From CAYMAI01 sp964388445 (GTDB lineage Bacteria > 4484-113 > JAGGVC01): DNA of 64,000 nucleotides. Numbering within the stretch: the stretch's first letter is position 1; every line of letters begins with the position of its first letter. The translations under genes and the position numbers were made by a program. Shown here one piece after another: positions 1-8,923 of this stretch. The notes beneath the pieces are model-generated. The model did no database searches, was not told where the DNA came from, and worked only from the letters and a program-made list of their open reading frames with translations. The stretch spans positions 294,186 through 358,185 of the forward strand of contig CAYMAI010000002.1 in assembly GCA_964388445.1 (NCBI GenBank), written 5' to 3'.

Positions 1-4
1 GTCC

Positions 5-349
5 ATGGATCGACTTAGTCTTACGTTTTCGGCGCTGGCCGACCCTACCCGCCGGGCGATTCTTGCCAGGCTTGCGGCCGGCGAGTCGGCGGTGAAGCAT
101 ATTGCGGAGCCGTTCAACATTAGCGCACCGGCTATTTCCAAGCACCTCAAAGTGTTGGAACGGGCCGGGCTTGTAACGCGCGGCCGCAAGGCGCAGTGGC
201 GGCCTTGCAGCATCGAACCCGCCCCACTCAAGGCGGCAACCGAATGGCTGGAATATTACAGGCGGTTTTGGGACGAAAGCTTCGACCGGCTTGACGAGTA
301 CTTAAAAGAAATTCAAGGCAAGGAGACTGATAATGACGGCGGAAAATAA
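5..349 (+). CDS. ArsR-family HTH transcriptional regulator
   Basis: A 114-residue winged-helix DNA-binding protein. The opening ALADPTRRAILARLAAGES and the helix-turn-helix ISAPAISKHLKVLERAGLV are typical of ArsR/SmtB repressors. No paired metal-binding cysteines are visible, so it is probably not a classical metal sensor. Its last 17 bases overlap the start of the SRPBCC gene. This ArsR plus AHSA1/SRPBCC pairing is common in bacteria, and the regulator usually controls its neighbour. The ATG lies four bases from the window edge, so the promoter and RBS are not visible. The family call is secure; the ligand is unknown. Confidence 0.93.
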   Translation: MDRLSLTFSALADPTRRAILARLAAGESAVKHIAEPFNISAPAISKHLKVLERAGLVTRGRKAQWRPCSIEPAPLKAATEWLEYYRRFWDESFDRLDEYLKEIQGKETDNDGGK

Positions 350-1280
350 AAAGTACGTAACGGTGTTGGAGCGAGCGATTTCGGTGAAGCGTTTTTACGA
401 CGCGCCGCGCGACCTGGTTTTCGAGACGTTCACGAGCCGGCTTCACCTTTCCAATTGGTGGGGGCCTGACGGATTTACGACGACAACGCACGAAATGGAC
501 GTTCGGCCAGGCGGCGTTTGGCGGTTCACAATGCACGGCCCGGACGGCACCGATTATCCGAACAAAATCATGTACCGCCATGTCGATAGGCCGCACCGGC
601 TTTCGTACGAGCAAAGCGGCGGCGGAAGCGAACTCGTTCATTTGGTCGAGGCGATTTTCGAAGAAAAAAACGGCGGCACGGAGCTTAGTTTCGAAATGAC
701 GTTCGAAAGCCCGGACGTGCTGAAGGACGTCGAAGCGAAATACGGCGCCGCCGAAGGCGCGGAGCAGACGTTCGAAAGGCTCGCCGTGCTTCTCGGCAAG
801 CTCGCATCCGGCGATACTCTCGTGATAGAGCGCATTTTCGACGCGCCGCGCGAGCTTGTATTCAAAGCGTGGACGGAGCCGGAGAGAGTCGCCCGCTGGT
901 GGGGGCCGCGCGAGTTTTCCACGCCGGTTTGCGAAATAGAGGCGAAAACCGGCGGCAAATGGCGCTTTGCAATGCGCGGGCCGGACGGGCGCGATATTTG
1001 GTGCGGCGGCGAATATCGCGACGTCGTCTTTCCGGAGCTAATCGTCACCACGGATTATTTCGCTGACGAAAACGGCAATCCGGTTTACGCTCCTCACTAT
1101 GGTATGAGCGCGGAGTTTCCGCTGGAAATGCTGATAACGGTCACATTCGAAGATTTGGGCGGCAAAACTAAAATGACGGTAAAGCACTTCGGACTTCCGC
1201 CGACTCCCGACGGCCGCGGCGCGAACGACGGCTGGGGTCAAAGCTTCGACAAACTCGCGGAATACCTTTCGCAGGCGTAA
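333..1280 (+). CDS. Tandem SRPBCC (AHSA1-like) domain protein
   Basis: A 315-residue protein made of two START/SRPBCC domains. Domain 1 covers roughly residues 15-150 and domain 2 roughly 160-312. Each begins with the same signature (YDAPRDLVFETFT and FDAPRELVFKAWT), followed by a WWGP motif and a GG-W-RF-M-GPDG hairpin. Such domains form a hydrophobic cavity and bind small lipophilic ligands; no enzymatic activity is implied. Family members are usually single-domain, so this is an internal duplication. The ATG follows GGAGACTGATA inside the regulator's coding end, which supports translational coupling. The natural ligand cannot be told from sequence. Confidence 0.9.
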   Translation: MTAENKKYVTVLERAISVKRFYDAPRDLVFETFTSRLHLSNWWGPDGFTTTTHEMDVRPGGVWRFTMHGPDGTDYPNKIMYRHVDRPHRLSYEQSGGGSELVHLVEAIFEEKNGGTELSFEMTFESPDVLKDVEAKYGAAEGAEQTFERLAVLLGKLASGDTLVIERIFDAPRELVFKAWTEPERVARWWGPREFSTPVCEIEAKTGGKWRFAMRGPDGRDIWCGGEYRDVVFPELIVTTDYFADENGNPVYAPHYGMSAEFPLEMLITVTFEDLGGKTKMTVKHFGLPPTPDGRGANDGWGQSFDKLAEYLSQA

Positions 1281-1349
1281 CGTGAATTAAGCACCGGAAA
1301 ATTCCGCGGGATTGCTAATTGCCTAAATATTTAGTATACGCGCCGCCTT

Positions 1350-3389
1350 TCAGCTTATCTTCGCGCCGGCGCGGACCTCGCGCTCCGCGGCGAGCACGCT
1401 GAATCCGCCCTTCCCGTCCTGCGCGGCGAGCAGCATCCCGCGGCTTTCGATTCCGCGCATTTTGCGCGGCTTCAAATTCGCCACGATTACGAGCGTTTTC
1501 CCTTCAAGTTCCTCGGGCTTATACCACTCCGCGATTCCCGCGACGATTTCCCGCTCTTCTTCCGTGCCGTCGTCCAGCTTTAAATGCAGCAGTTTGTCCG
1601 TTCCTTCGACTCTCGCCGCGGACTTGACCGTAGCGAGCGTAAGCTTCACTTTGGCGAAATCGTCATATTCGATGACCGCCACGCCTTCCGGTTTTTCCAG
1701 CTGCTGTCCGGCATCGCCCTTCCCGGCCGGTTTCGCCGCGCTTTCCCCGCCGCCTTTTTCGCCGCCTCTTTCCAAAACCGCTTTTTTGTCGATTCGCGGA
1801 AACACCGGCTCGCCCTTTTCAAGCGCCGTACCCACGGGATAACATTTGCAGCCCGTTATTTCGTCCCAGCCGAGTTCGCTTACGTTTCCTGCGAGACCGA
1901 TTGCGCCCCACAGCTTTTGCGCAGCGCCGGGAATGACCGGCGCGACCATAACGATGACCGTGCGCAGAACGTTGTAAAGCGTGACGAACATCGCGCCGAT
2001 TTCGCCCTCGCGCTCCGGCTGCTTCTTCAGCGTCCACGGCTGCTTCGCGTCGAAATATTTGTTCGCGTTCGAGATAAGCTCCCAAATCGTGCGCAGCGCC
2101 TCGCTTAGCCTGAATTCGCGATACGCCTGCTCTACTACCGCGACAGCCGCGGAGCTTTGCGTGACAAGCGCCATATCGTCTTCTTTGAAATCTTCCGGCG
2201 AATATCCTTCGCCCGGTACGGTGCCGCCGAAAAGCTGATGCGTCAGACTTATCGTGCGATGCACGAGATTGCCGAGATCGTTTCCGAGGTCGTAGTTGTA
2301 ACGGTCTATCAAAAGCTCCAGCGAAAAGTTGCCGTCCAGCCCCAGCGACGCCTCGCGCGCGAAGAAATAACGCAGCCCGTCCGCTCCCACGATGTCGCAG
2401 GCTTCCTGCGGACTTACTACGTTGCCGAGCGACTTGCTCATTTTGCCGCCGCCGAAATTCCAGTATCCATGAACGATCATCTGTTTCACCGGCGGAAGCC
2501 CGAACGAAAACAGCATCGCGGGAAAAATGACCGCGTGAAACCACGGAATGTCTTTCGCCATAATGTTCAAATCGCACGGCCAGAAGTTGCCGTCGCCCTG
2601 CCCCGGAATGTCGTCTTTGCCCAGCGTCCATAGCATTTCGGGCGGCAGGTTAAGCCCGCCGGCGGCGAGATAGCTATCGATGTCGAACCCGCTGCCGGTT
2701 ATATATGTGAGAAGCGCGTCCACCCAAACGTAGAAAACATGGCCCGAATCCCAAGGCAGCGTCACGCCCCAATCGGTCGAAGTGCGGCTGATGCAAAGGT
2801 CGTTCAGCCCTTCCTTGATACGGTTCAACATTTCGGTGCGGCGAAAGTCCGGTATTACGAAATAGGGATTCGCCTCGTGAAACCTGAGTAGAACGTCCTG
2901 ATATGCACTGAGTTTGAAAAAATATGCCTCTTCCGTCAGAAATTTAAGTCTAGGCTCGGTTTCGGGATTATCCGGCACTTCGTCGTCGTTTAAAAACCTG
3001 TTGTCCGTCGTGTGATACCAGCCGGAATATTCGCCTTTATAAATGTCGCCTTTTTCGAAAATGCGGCCGTAAAACTTTTGTACGACGTTTCCGTGCCTTT
3101 CGCCGCTCGTGCGCTCGAAACCGTAATCCTGTATTCCCACGAGTTTCCACGCCTCGTGAAACGTGGGGATAATGCGGTCGCAAAACTCGCGAGGCGGAAT
3201 GCCCTCTTGCGCCGCAAGGTCGGCGATGCCCTGGCTGTGTTCGTCGCTGCCGGTTAACATCAGCGTTTCCTTTCCGCTCATGCGCATGAACCGCGCGATT
3301 ATGTCCGCTATGACCGTCGTGTACGTCGTGCCGAGATGCGGCTTGGCGTTCACGTAATAAATCGGCGTCGTCAAAAAGAACTTGTCCAA
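1350..3389 (-). CDS. metG: Methionyl-tRNA synthetase
   Basis: A class I aminoacyl-tRNA synthetase that charges tRNA-Met. It has the HIGH-type motif HLGT (residues 18-21), GSDEHSQ, the KMSKS loop (316-320), an anticodon-binding helical domain, and a C-terminal EMAPII/Trbp111-type tRNA-binding domain (roughly 575-679) that normally promotes dimerisation. The frame is open far upstream, but I place the start at the TTG at 3389. GGAGG lies just before it, and homology begins immediately with DKFFLTTPIYYVNAKPHLG, giving 679 residues. In the connective peptide the usual zinc cysteines are replaced (YSGWYHTTDN), so this is a zinc-free form. Confidence 0.97.
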   Translation of the reverse strand: MDKFFLTTPIYYVNAKPHLGTTYTTVIADIIARFMRMSGKETLMLTGSDEHSQGIADLAAQEGIPPREFCDRIIPTFHEAWKLVGIQDYGFERTSGERHGNVVQKFYGRIFEKGDIYKGEYSGWYHTTDNRFLNDDEVPDNPETEPRLKFLTEEAYFFKLSAYQDVLLRFHEANPYFVIPDFRRTEMLNRIKEGLNDLCISRTSTDWGVTLPWDSGHVFYVWVDALLTYITGSGFDIDSYLAAGGLNLPPEMLWTLGKDDIPGQGDGNFWPCDLNIMAKDIPWFHAVIFPAMLFSFGLPPVKQMIVHGYWNFGGGKMSKSLGNVVSPQEACDIVGADGLRYFFAREASLGLDGNFSLELLIDRYNYDLGNDLGNLVHRTISLTHQLFGGTVPGEGYSPEDFKEDDMALVTQSSAAVAVVEQAYREFRLSEALRTIWELISNANKYFDAKQPWTLKKQPEREGEIGAMFVTLYNVLRTVIVMVAPVIPGAAQKLWGAIGLAGNVSELGWDEITGCKCYPVGTALEKGEPVFPRIDKKAVLERGGEKGGGESAAKPAGKGDAGQQLEKPEGVAVIEYDDFAKVKLTLATVKSAARVEGTDKLLHLKLDDGTEEEREIVAGIAEWYKPEELEGKTLVIVANLKPRKMRGIESRGMLLAAQDGKGGFSVLAAEREVRAGAKIS

Positions 3390-3613
3390 AAAAAGCCTCC
3401 GCAGTCCGTAAAAAACCGGAACGGGAATTATAGCGCGAACGTATCCTAAAGGCGGCGGGTCTGGCTTGGAAAAATCGCCCGGTTCCGCTAAGGGGCGCAA
3501 TGTGTATAAGAGAAAGCCCCGATTTTCGATTCCACCCGCCTGCATACGTGGACGGTTTTGCAATGAATATTTATAGGCAGTTCGACTATTCCAAAGAATT
3601 CGCTGGCAATCGC

Positions 3614-4933
3614 TTATTTAACCGCTCTCGCCTTTATCTGAAGGTTATCGAGGTTCCCCAGCGCATAGACGTCTTCGGTAACCACGAAGAACACTTCGAA
3701 AGCTTCCTTTTTCCATGAAATTCTCGAAATCAACCGCTTGATTTCCTCGTAATTGACGCTGCCGACGGTTCCCTTGTCGATATCCGGCAAAAGGTTTCTT
3801 TCGTCCGCCTTTTCCCGCATTTCCCGAATGGAGTTCGCGAACATTTCTTCAACCTTGTCGCCGGACGTATTCGGCGGGACCCTGAAACTCGATACAATTT
3901 CGTCTTTCTTGAAACAAAGCCGGTTCGGAATTATGAAATATCCTACCCTGACCGGTTGGTCGGGAACGACGTTTTCTTTGCTGTAAACGATAATGACTTC
4001 GTCCACGGCCGCAAGTGAAAGCTGTGCGTGAAGCGTGTCAAGCTCTTGAGCCGGCGTTATTTCGAGCATGTATCCTTTCGAGGCGAGCTTTTGGCGCAAA
4101 GCTCCAAGCGTCGAAATTATCGCCTCCCTGACTTGCTGCCCCGTCCATTCGTTGTCAATCGAAATATATGCAAGCGGCTGTTTCGCGCCTATCAGGATGT
4201 TTTTCGACTTTAAATCTCCAAGCTGTTTCGCCAGATTTTCCACAGTACTAGACAGCCTTACTTCCTCGGCTTCGAGTTCTTTCGTGCGCACTTCCAATTC
4301 CGCGCTTTCTGATTCCAGTTTTTCGATTTCGGTCTTCAGTTCTTCCCTGCTTTGCTTCAACGTTTTGTTGTCGCTTTCGAGCGCGGAAATGTCCTTTTCG
4401 AGTTCCTTTTCCTTTTCGCCGGCTGTTTTGAGCCTCGATTGGGTTTCGGAAAGCTGCTTTTCGTTTGCCTGCAATTTCGAGGTTATTTCGCCTAAATCCG
4501 AGCGGCTTTTAACAAGCGATTCTCCGGTTTGCTCGAGCCTCGCGCTAACGTCCGACAATTCGGTTTTAACCGTATCCAGTTCCATCCGCCCGTCGTTAAG
4601 GTCCTGCGTGATTCTCTCGGCTGCCGCCTTCAGCGCTTCGTTCGCCTGCGATGCGTTTTCATACTGCAGCCTAAGTTCCGACAAATCCGCCATCAGTTTG
4701 TCGTATTCGTAAACCCACTTCCGAATGTCTCTCGATAAAAGGCTAAGCAGACCGAAAGACACCAGCGCGATTACCACGCCCGTCATTACCGCCACTACCG
4801 CGCCCGCGCGCCGCGGCCTGACGCCGAACAGCGCCATCCGTTTTTTCGCCACCCACCTGCCGGCGACGTCGCCGATGTAAGCGACCGTTCCGGAAATAAG
4901 GGCGAGTACCAAAACCACCATCACCCAACGCAT
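3614..4933 (-). CDS. DUF3084-type membrane-anchored coiled-coil protein
   Basis: About 439 residues. Two hydrophobic segments lie at the N-terminus (residues 3-20 and about 45-68). A long heptad-rich coiled coil follows (about 75-225, full of E/K/L/S repeats), then a globular C-terminal domain beginning near ILIGAKQPLAYISI. This order (two membrane helices, coiled coil, DUF3084 globular domain) matches proteins annotated DUF3084, whose function is unknown. I start at the ATG at 4933, where the hydrophobic leader begins. The open frame continues upstream only as the shadow of the gene on the other strand. A structural or envelope role is inference. Confidence 0.78.
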   Translation of the reverse strand: MRWVMVVLVLALISGTVAYIGDVAGRWVAKKRMALFGVRPRRAGAVVAVMTGVVIALVSFGLLSLLSRDIRKWVYEYDKLMADLSELRLQYENASQANEALKAAAERITQDLNDGRMELDTVKTELSDVSARLEQTGESLVKSRSDLGEITSKLQANEKQLSETQSRLKTAGEKEKELEKDISALESDNKTLKQSREELKTEIEKLESESAELEVRTKELEAEEVRLSSTVENLAKQLGDLKSKNILIGAKQPLAYISIDNEWTGQQVREAIISTLGALRQKLASKGYMLEITPAQELDTLHAQLSLAAVDEVIIVYSKENVVPDQPVRVGYFIIPNRLCFKKDEIVSSFRVPPNTSGDKVEEMFANSIREMREKADERNLLPDIDKGTVGSVNYEEIKRLISRISWKKEAFEVFFVVTEDVYALGNLDNLQIKARAVK

Positions 4934-5038
4934 CGGCCTGATTTTAACAGCACGCGCCGGTTCCGCGTTAGCAAGGTTCCGGTTTGCGGATTTTACTTTT
5001 GCAAATTTTTTCCGCCGGGGTTTCGAAAAGCGAACTTT

Positions 5039-5407
5039 TTGGTTTCCATTTCCATCTATGTTGGTGTCCGGGAAACGGACAAATACATCGGCGTTACGCC
5101 GGAGCGTTTGGAGACTCAGATGATTCTTGTAGACAACATTTGGACTTACGAAAACGGCCATCACGGCATACTCGACTTCACGGTCGTGGCGAAGTGCGCC
5201 GACACCCAGTCCGAAATTCGGCTCCCCGTCCGCGCCGTCGAAGATGCGAAAAACGAGCTGAAATTCGTCGAGCCCGGTTCGCTCGAGGATTTCATCAAAC
5301 AGCACAGCGAAAATCCGGATGAAACGTTGGCATGGCTCAAGCGCACGCTGGGTTTCTATCTGGATTTCCAGCGGGCTCCGAGGCTGTCTCACGGCCACGG
5401 CTTCTAA
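5039..5407 (+). CDS. Hypothetical protein, about 122 residues
   Basis: I do not recognise this protein. It reads as a small soluble alpha/beta protein (YVGVRETDKYIGVTPERLE, then VVAKCADTQSEIRLPVRAVE, ending in an amphipathic helix). Codon choice, with C/G-rich third positions, matches neighbouring genes, which argues that it is real. It is divergent from the DUF3084 gene. The start is uncertain: a TTG at 5039 lacks a clear RBS, and an in-frame ATG lies near 5119. A strong intrinsic terminator follows about 50 bases after the stop. Confidence 0.6.
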   Translation: MVSISIYVGVRETDKYIGVTPERLETQMILVDNIWTYENGHHGILDFTVVAKCADTQSEIRLPVRAVEDAKNELKFVEPGSLEDFIKQHSENPDETLAWLKRTLGFYLDFQRAPRLSHGHGF

Positions 5408-5454
5408 CCTTTATTTCGGCAACGCCGGCGGACTTGCCGCCGGTCTCCCCTGCG

Positions 5455-5489
5455 CCCCCGTCGCGAGAAATCGCTTCGGGGGTTTTTTT
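5455..5489 (+). terminator. Intrinsic terminator after the 5039-5407 gene
   Basis: CCCCCG pairs with CGGGGG around an inner GCGA-GAAA-TCGC stem-loop and is followed directly by seven T residues. A second, weaker palindrome (CCGGCGG/CCGCCGG) lies just upstream at about 5424-5442. Confidence 0.88.
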
Positions 5490-5577
5490 CGATTAACAGC
5501 AAACACGCCAATATTAGCCGAATGACAGGAATTGCCTTGCATTTGCAATTCCCACCAAAAAGATATAAATTACTCCC

Positions 5578-8500
5578 GTGCAGACCGCCGCGGAAAAAGC
5601 GAATGCGGGGGAACGTCCGGCATTTATTCTTGTGACGGACATTCACCGTTCCACCCGGCTTTGGGAAAGTTATCGTAGCGACTTCAAGGAAACGCTCGAA
5701 AAGCATAACGGAGAAGTCGAGACGAACGTTCGCACGTTTGGCGGCGAAATAATGAAAAACCTCGGCGACGGCTATATCGCCATTTTCCACAGCGCTGACG
5801 GCTGCATCGGCTGCGGCGTCGAAATCCAAAGAAAACTATCGGACCTCAAGCCCCTGCCTGACGGCTCGAAACTTCAAATCCGGGTTGTCGCTCACGGCGG
5901 TCAATTGATGCCTCTCGCGGCAGGAAAGGGATATTTCGGACAACCTCTCAACCGCGCTTCGAGAATTTGCCAGGTTTGCCATCCCGGCCAGATGTTGCTT
6001 TCGGAAGCGGCGAAAAGCTTTTTAAGCGCTCCGCCCGAAAAGGCGCACCTTATCGACCTCGGAATGCACAGACTGCGCGACCTTGCCGAACCCGAACGCC
6101 TGTATCAAGTCGATCACCCGGACTTCGAAGTAAGAGAATTCGACCCGCTGCCAACGCTTGCCGGATACCGGCCCAATAATCTTCTCATTCAACCGAATGC
6201 GTTTGTCGGCCGGGAACAAGAGCTTAGGGTTTTGAAAAATCACTTCGTGGAATCCAAGCAGCGGCTCGTTACGATAACCGCGGCCGGCGGATACGGAAAA
6301 AGCCGGCTTGCTATGCAACTTTGTGCCGACCTTCTCGATAGTTTCAAGGACGGAGTCTATGCCGTTATGCTCGCGCCGGTCGGAGATTTCTCTCGCGTCG
6401 CGTCCGCAACCGCCGACGCGCTAGGCCTGAAACTACAGCCTTCCGGCGATCCGTCCCAGCAGCTTTTGAACTTTCTGCGCGAAAAAGAAATGCTGATATA
6501 TTTCGACAACTTCGAGCACGTTTTGCCGGCCGGCGGTTTGCTGTCGCAAATTCTTCAATTTGCGCCGGCGGTCAGCATCCTAGCAACCTCCAGAGAGCCG
6601 CTCAGGCTTCAAAGCGAGTTGAAATTTTCGCTTAAACCTCTCACGGTTCAAAACGGTTCCAATCTGAAAACGGGAGAAATTTCCGATGCCTCAGCGTTGT
6701 TTTTGAACCGGGCGAAGCTTGTAAATCCGGATATGGAAATCGACGGCAAAACGATTGAAATTGCTGGAACAATTTGCTCCAAACTCTCCGGTGTGCCACT
6801 TGCCATCGAACTCGCCGCGGCTTGGGCGGACAGCTACACGCTTAAGGAACTCGGCGAAGAACTGGACAGCCAGCTTGAACTAACGGCGCGGAATCAAGAC
6901 ATAGACGCACGGCATAAAAGTATCAGAGCGTCGCTCGATTGGTCGTACGGACTTCTATCCGCCGATCAAAGAAAGCTTCTGACTGCGGTATCGCTGTTTA
7001 AAGGCGGATTTTTCCTCGCTGCCGCAAAGGAAATTTTCCCAATCGGCGGATTAAGAATGCGGCTTTCGGAACTCTGCGACAAAAGCTGGCTTTTCACGCG
7101 GGATATGGGAGGAGATACACGGTTTTTCGTGCGCGACGCCGCCGCGCGCGAATATGCGATGGAAAAGCTTGTCGAAAGCGGAGCATGGAATTCGGTCGCG
7201 CTTAAACATTGCGGATATTTCGCGGAAGTCGCTCGTCTTGCCGGAACTTGGCTTATGACCAACAAACATTCGGAATCTTTGAAAGTATTCGCTTCCGAAT
7301 CTGAAAACATATACGAAGCGCTGGATACGGCACTTAACATGGAAAACGGCCTGGAACCAAATACGAGAAGAAAACTTCTCGCAGATATAGTTCCTGGACT
7401 TTACGACTATCTGGATGTCGCCGCCAAATGGAACGACGGTTTAAACTGGGTTGACCGCATTATGAATGCCGCCGAAGCGATTGCTGACAAAAACTTAATC
7501 GCCCGCGCGAAGCTGTACAAGGGACGCAGCCTTTGCCGCTTTGCCAAGTACGGCCAAGCGGAAGAAATGTACGAAGAGATACTCTCGGCAGCGCTCGATG
7601 CGGACGACAAGAAAATTTTCGTGGATGTTTGCAGGACTTTCGGTCTTTGCGCGTCGATGATGGGCAGGCTCGAAGTCGGCGATGAAAGGCTGAAAGCCGG
7701 CATAAAGACTGCGAAGGAAATCGGATATGTTTTCGGTGCCGCGGCTTGCCTCAATAACTTGGGCGTCAATCTGCGGGATATGGGGTTGCTCGAAGATTCT
7801 TTTAGGACTCATTCGGAATCTTACGAACTCCGAAAAAAGTCGGGCGACCGGGAAGGAATGGCGCTCAGCCTTTATAACCTTGGATCAATTTACGAATTTC
7901 GAGGCGATTTGGATGGCGCCGAAAAAGCATACATCGAGGCTCTGAACATTTACGCCGAATACGATAGCGTGTGGGGACGGGCAACCGGCCTTAATTCCAT
8001 TTCCAGCTTGCTTTGGCGGCGCGGCAATTTCGACGAAGCCGATAAACTGGCATGGGAAAGCCACCGCCTTTTCAATTCGATCGGTGACCGATGGGGAACG
8101 ATGAGTACAATGCTTCTGCCTGGCGAAACTCTGTGGTTCAGGGGCAAGTATGACGAGTCGATTGAGTGCATAACGCCGACAATTGCCTGGAGCGAAGAAA
8201 TGGAATTTGCAATGGGCATGGCATACGGCAATCAGCTAGAAAGCGAAAAGGCCTGCCTCGATGGCGATTACGCGGCCGCCAGAGATGCGGCGGAAAAAAC
8301 TATGAAAATTCGTTCGGACATAAACTATCCCCTCGGCATTGCGCTCAGCAATTCGATGATTGGCGACATCGACGTTTTGGAAGGATATTTCGACGAAGCT
8401 CATGTACGCTATAAGTCGGCACTGGAAACGGCCGAACAAATCGGGGACGAATCCGCAATTTATTTTCACAAATCAAGGCTGAGTCTTGCGGAAGCTTTAT

Positions 8501-8853
8501 TGGGAAATTTTACATCCGCCCGAAATAACCTTTCCGCCTCGATTGAGTTTTTCGCCCGCAGCGGATATTTTGTAATCCTTGTCGATTGTTTTTATGTTGG
8601 TGCATTGTTGCTGGCGCATTCCGGCCGCAATGATGAGGCCGGTATGGTCGTAAAAGAAACCGACGCCTTAAGAGAAAAAATCGGATATATATTGTTCGGC
8701 GTGCTAAAACTCTGCCGTGAGAATACCCTTCGCATGTGCGGGCTCGCGGACGGCGAAATCGCAGCGGCTCCGCCTTACGAGGCGATTCAAAGAAGCGATG
8801 CGGAAAGAATTTCCCAATTGACATTGAAGACTTTGGCCGTAATAGAAGTCTGA
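5578..8853 (+). CDS. Class III nucleotide cyclase-domain / NB-ARC-like ATPase / TPR regulator
   Basis: A 1091-residue multidomain signalling protein. Residues 14-180 are a class III cyclase catalytic domain with metal-binding aspartates D21 (VTDIHRST) and D64 (NLGDGY), purine-contacting K60, and the N125/R129 pair (GQPLNRASRI). The aspartate usual just before the YFG sequence is glycine here (G118), which may alter base specificity or activity. Residues about 205-480 are a STAND/NB-ARC ATPase: P-loop AAGGYGKSRLA (235-245), Walker B LIYFDNFEHV, ATSREPL sensor and GVPLAIELAAAW. Residues about 600-1080 are TPR repeats. There is no C-terminal DNA-binding domain. Start is GTG at 5578. The likely role is a signal-responsive hub; its input is unknown. 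Confidence 0.88.
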   Translation: MQTAAEKANAGERPAFILVTDIHRSTRLWESYRSDFKETLEKHNGEVETNVRTFGGEIMKNLGDGYIAIFHSADGCIGCGVEIQRKLSDLKPLPDGSKLQIRVVAHGGQLMPLAAGKGYFGQPLNRASRICQVCHPGQMLLSEAAKSFLSAPPEKAHLIDLGMHRLRDLAEPERLYQVDHPDFEVREFDPLPTLAGYRPNNLLIQPNAFVGREQELRVLKNHFVESKQRLVTITAAGGYGKSRLAMQLCADLLDSFKDGVYAVMLAPVGDFSRVASATADALGLKLQPSGDPSQQLLNFLREKEMLIYFDNFEHVLPAGGLLSQILQFAPAVSILATSREPLRLQSELKFSLKPLTVQNGSNLKTGEISDASALFLNRAKLVNPDMEIDGKTIEIAGTICSKLSGVPLAIELAAAWADSYTLKELGEELDSQLELTARNQDIDARHKSIRASLDWSYGLLSADQRKLLTAVSLFKGGFFLAAAKEIFPIGGLRMRLSELCDKSWLFTRDMGGDTRFFVRDAAAREYAMEKLVESGAWNSVALKHCGYFAEVARLAGTWLMTNKHSESLKVFASESENIYEALDTALNMENGLEPNTRRKLLADIVPGLYDYLDVAAKWNDGLNWVDRIMNAAEAIADKNLIARAKLYKGRSLCRFAKYGQAEEMYEEILSAALDADDKKIFVDVCRTFGLCASMMGRLEVGDERLKAGIKTAKEIGYVFGAAACLNNLGVNLRDMGLLEDSFRTHSESYELRKKSGDREGMALSLYNLGSIYEFRGDLDGAEKAYIEALNIYAEYDSVWGRATGLNSISSLLWRRGNFDEADKLAWESHRLFNSIGDRWGTMSTMLLPGETLWFRGKYDESIECITPTIAWSEEMEFAMGMAYGNQLESEKACLDGDYAAARDAAEKTMKIRSDINYPLGIALSNSMIGDIDVLEGYFDEAHVRYKSALETAEQIGDESAIYFHKSRLSLAEALLGNFTSARNNLSASIEFFARSGYFVILVDCFYVGALLLAHSGRNDEAGMVVKETDALREKIGYILFGVLKLCRENTLRMCGLADGEIAAAPPYEAIQRSDAERISQLTLKTLAVIEV

Positions 8854-8923
8854 ATCGCAATTTTCGCTTCATTTGTTCAACTGACCCCTCATGCTAAACT
8901 CCATTCTCTTACGGAGGTTTTCG

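Noticed and set aside
3390..3563. N-terminal extension of metG
   Set aside because: It has no homology and no membrane or targeting features; a GGAGG-TTG start sits directly before the conserved region.
4934..5398. N-terminal extension of the DUF3084 protein
   Set aside because: It overlaps a better-supported plus-strand gene and is not part of the membrane-anchored fold.
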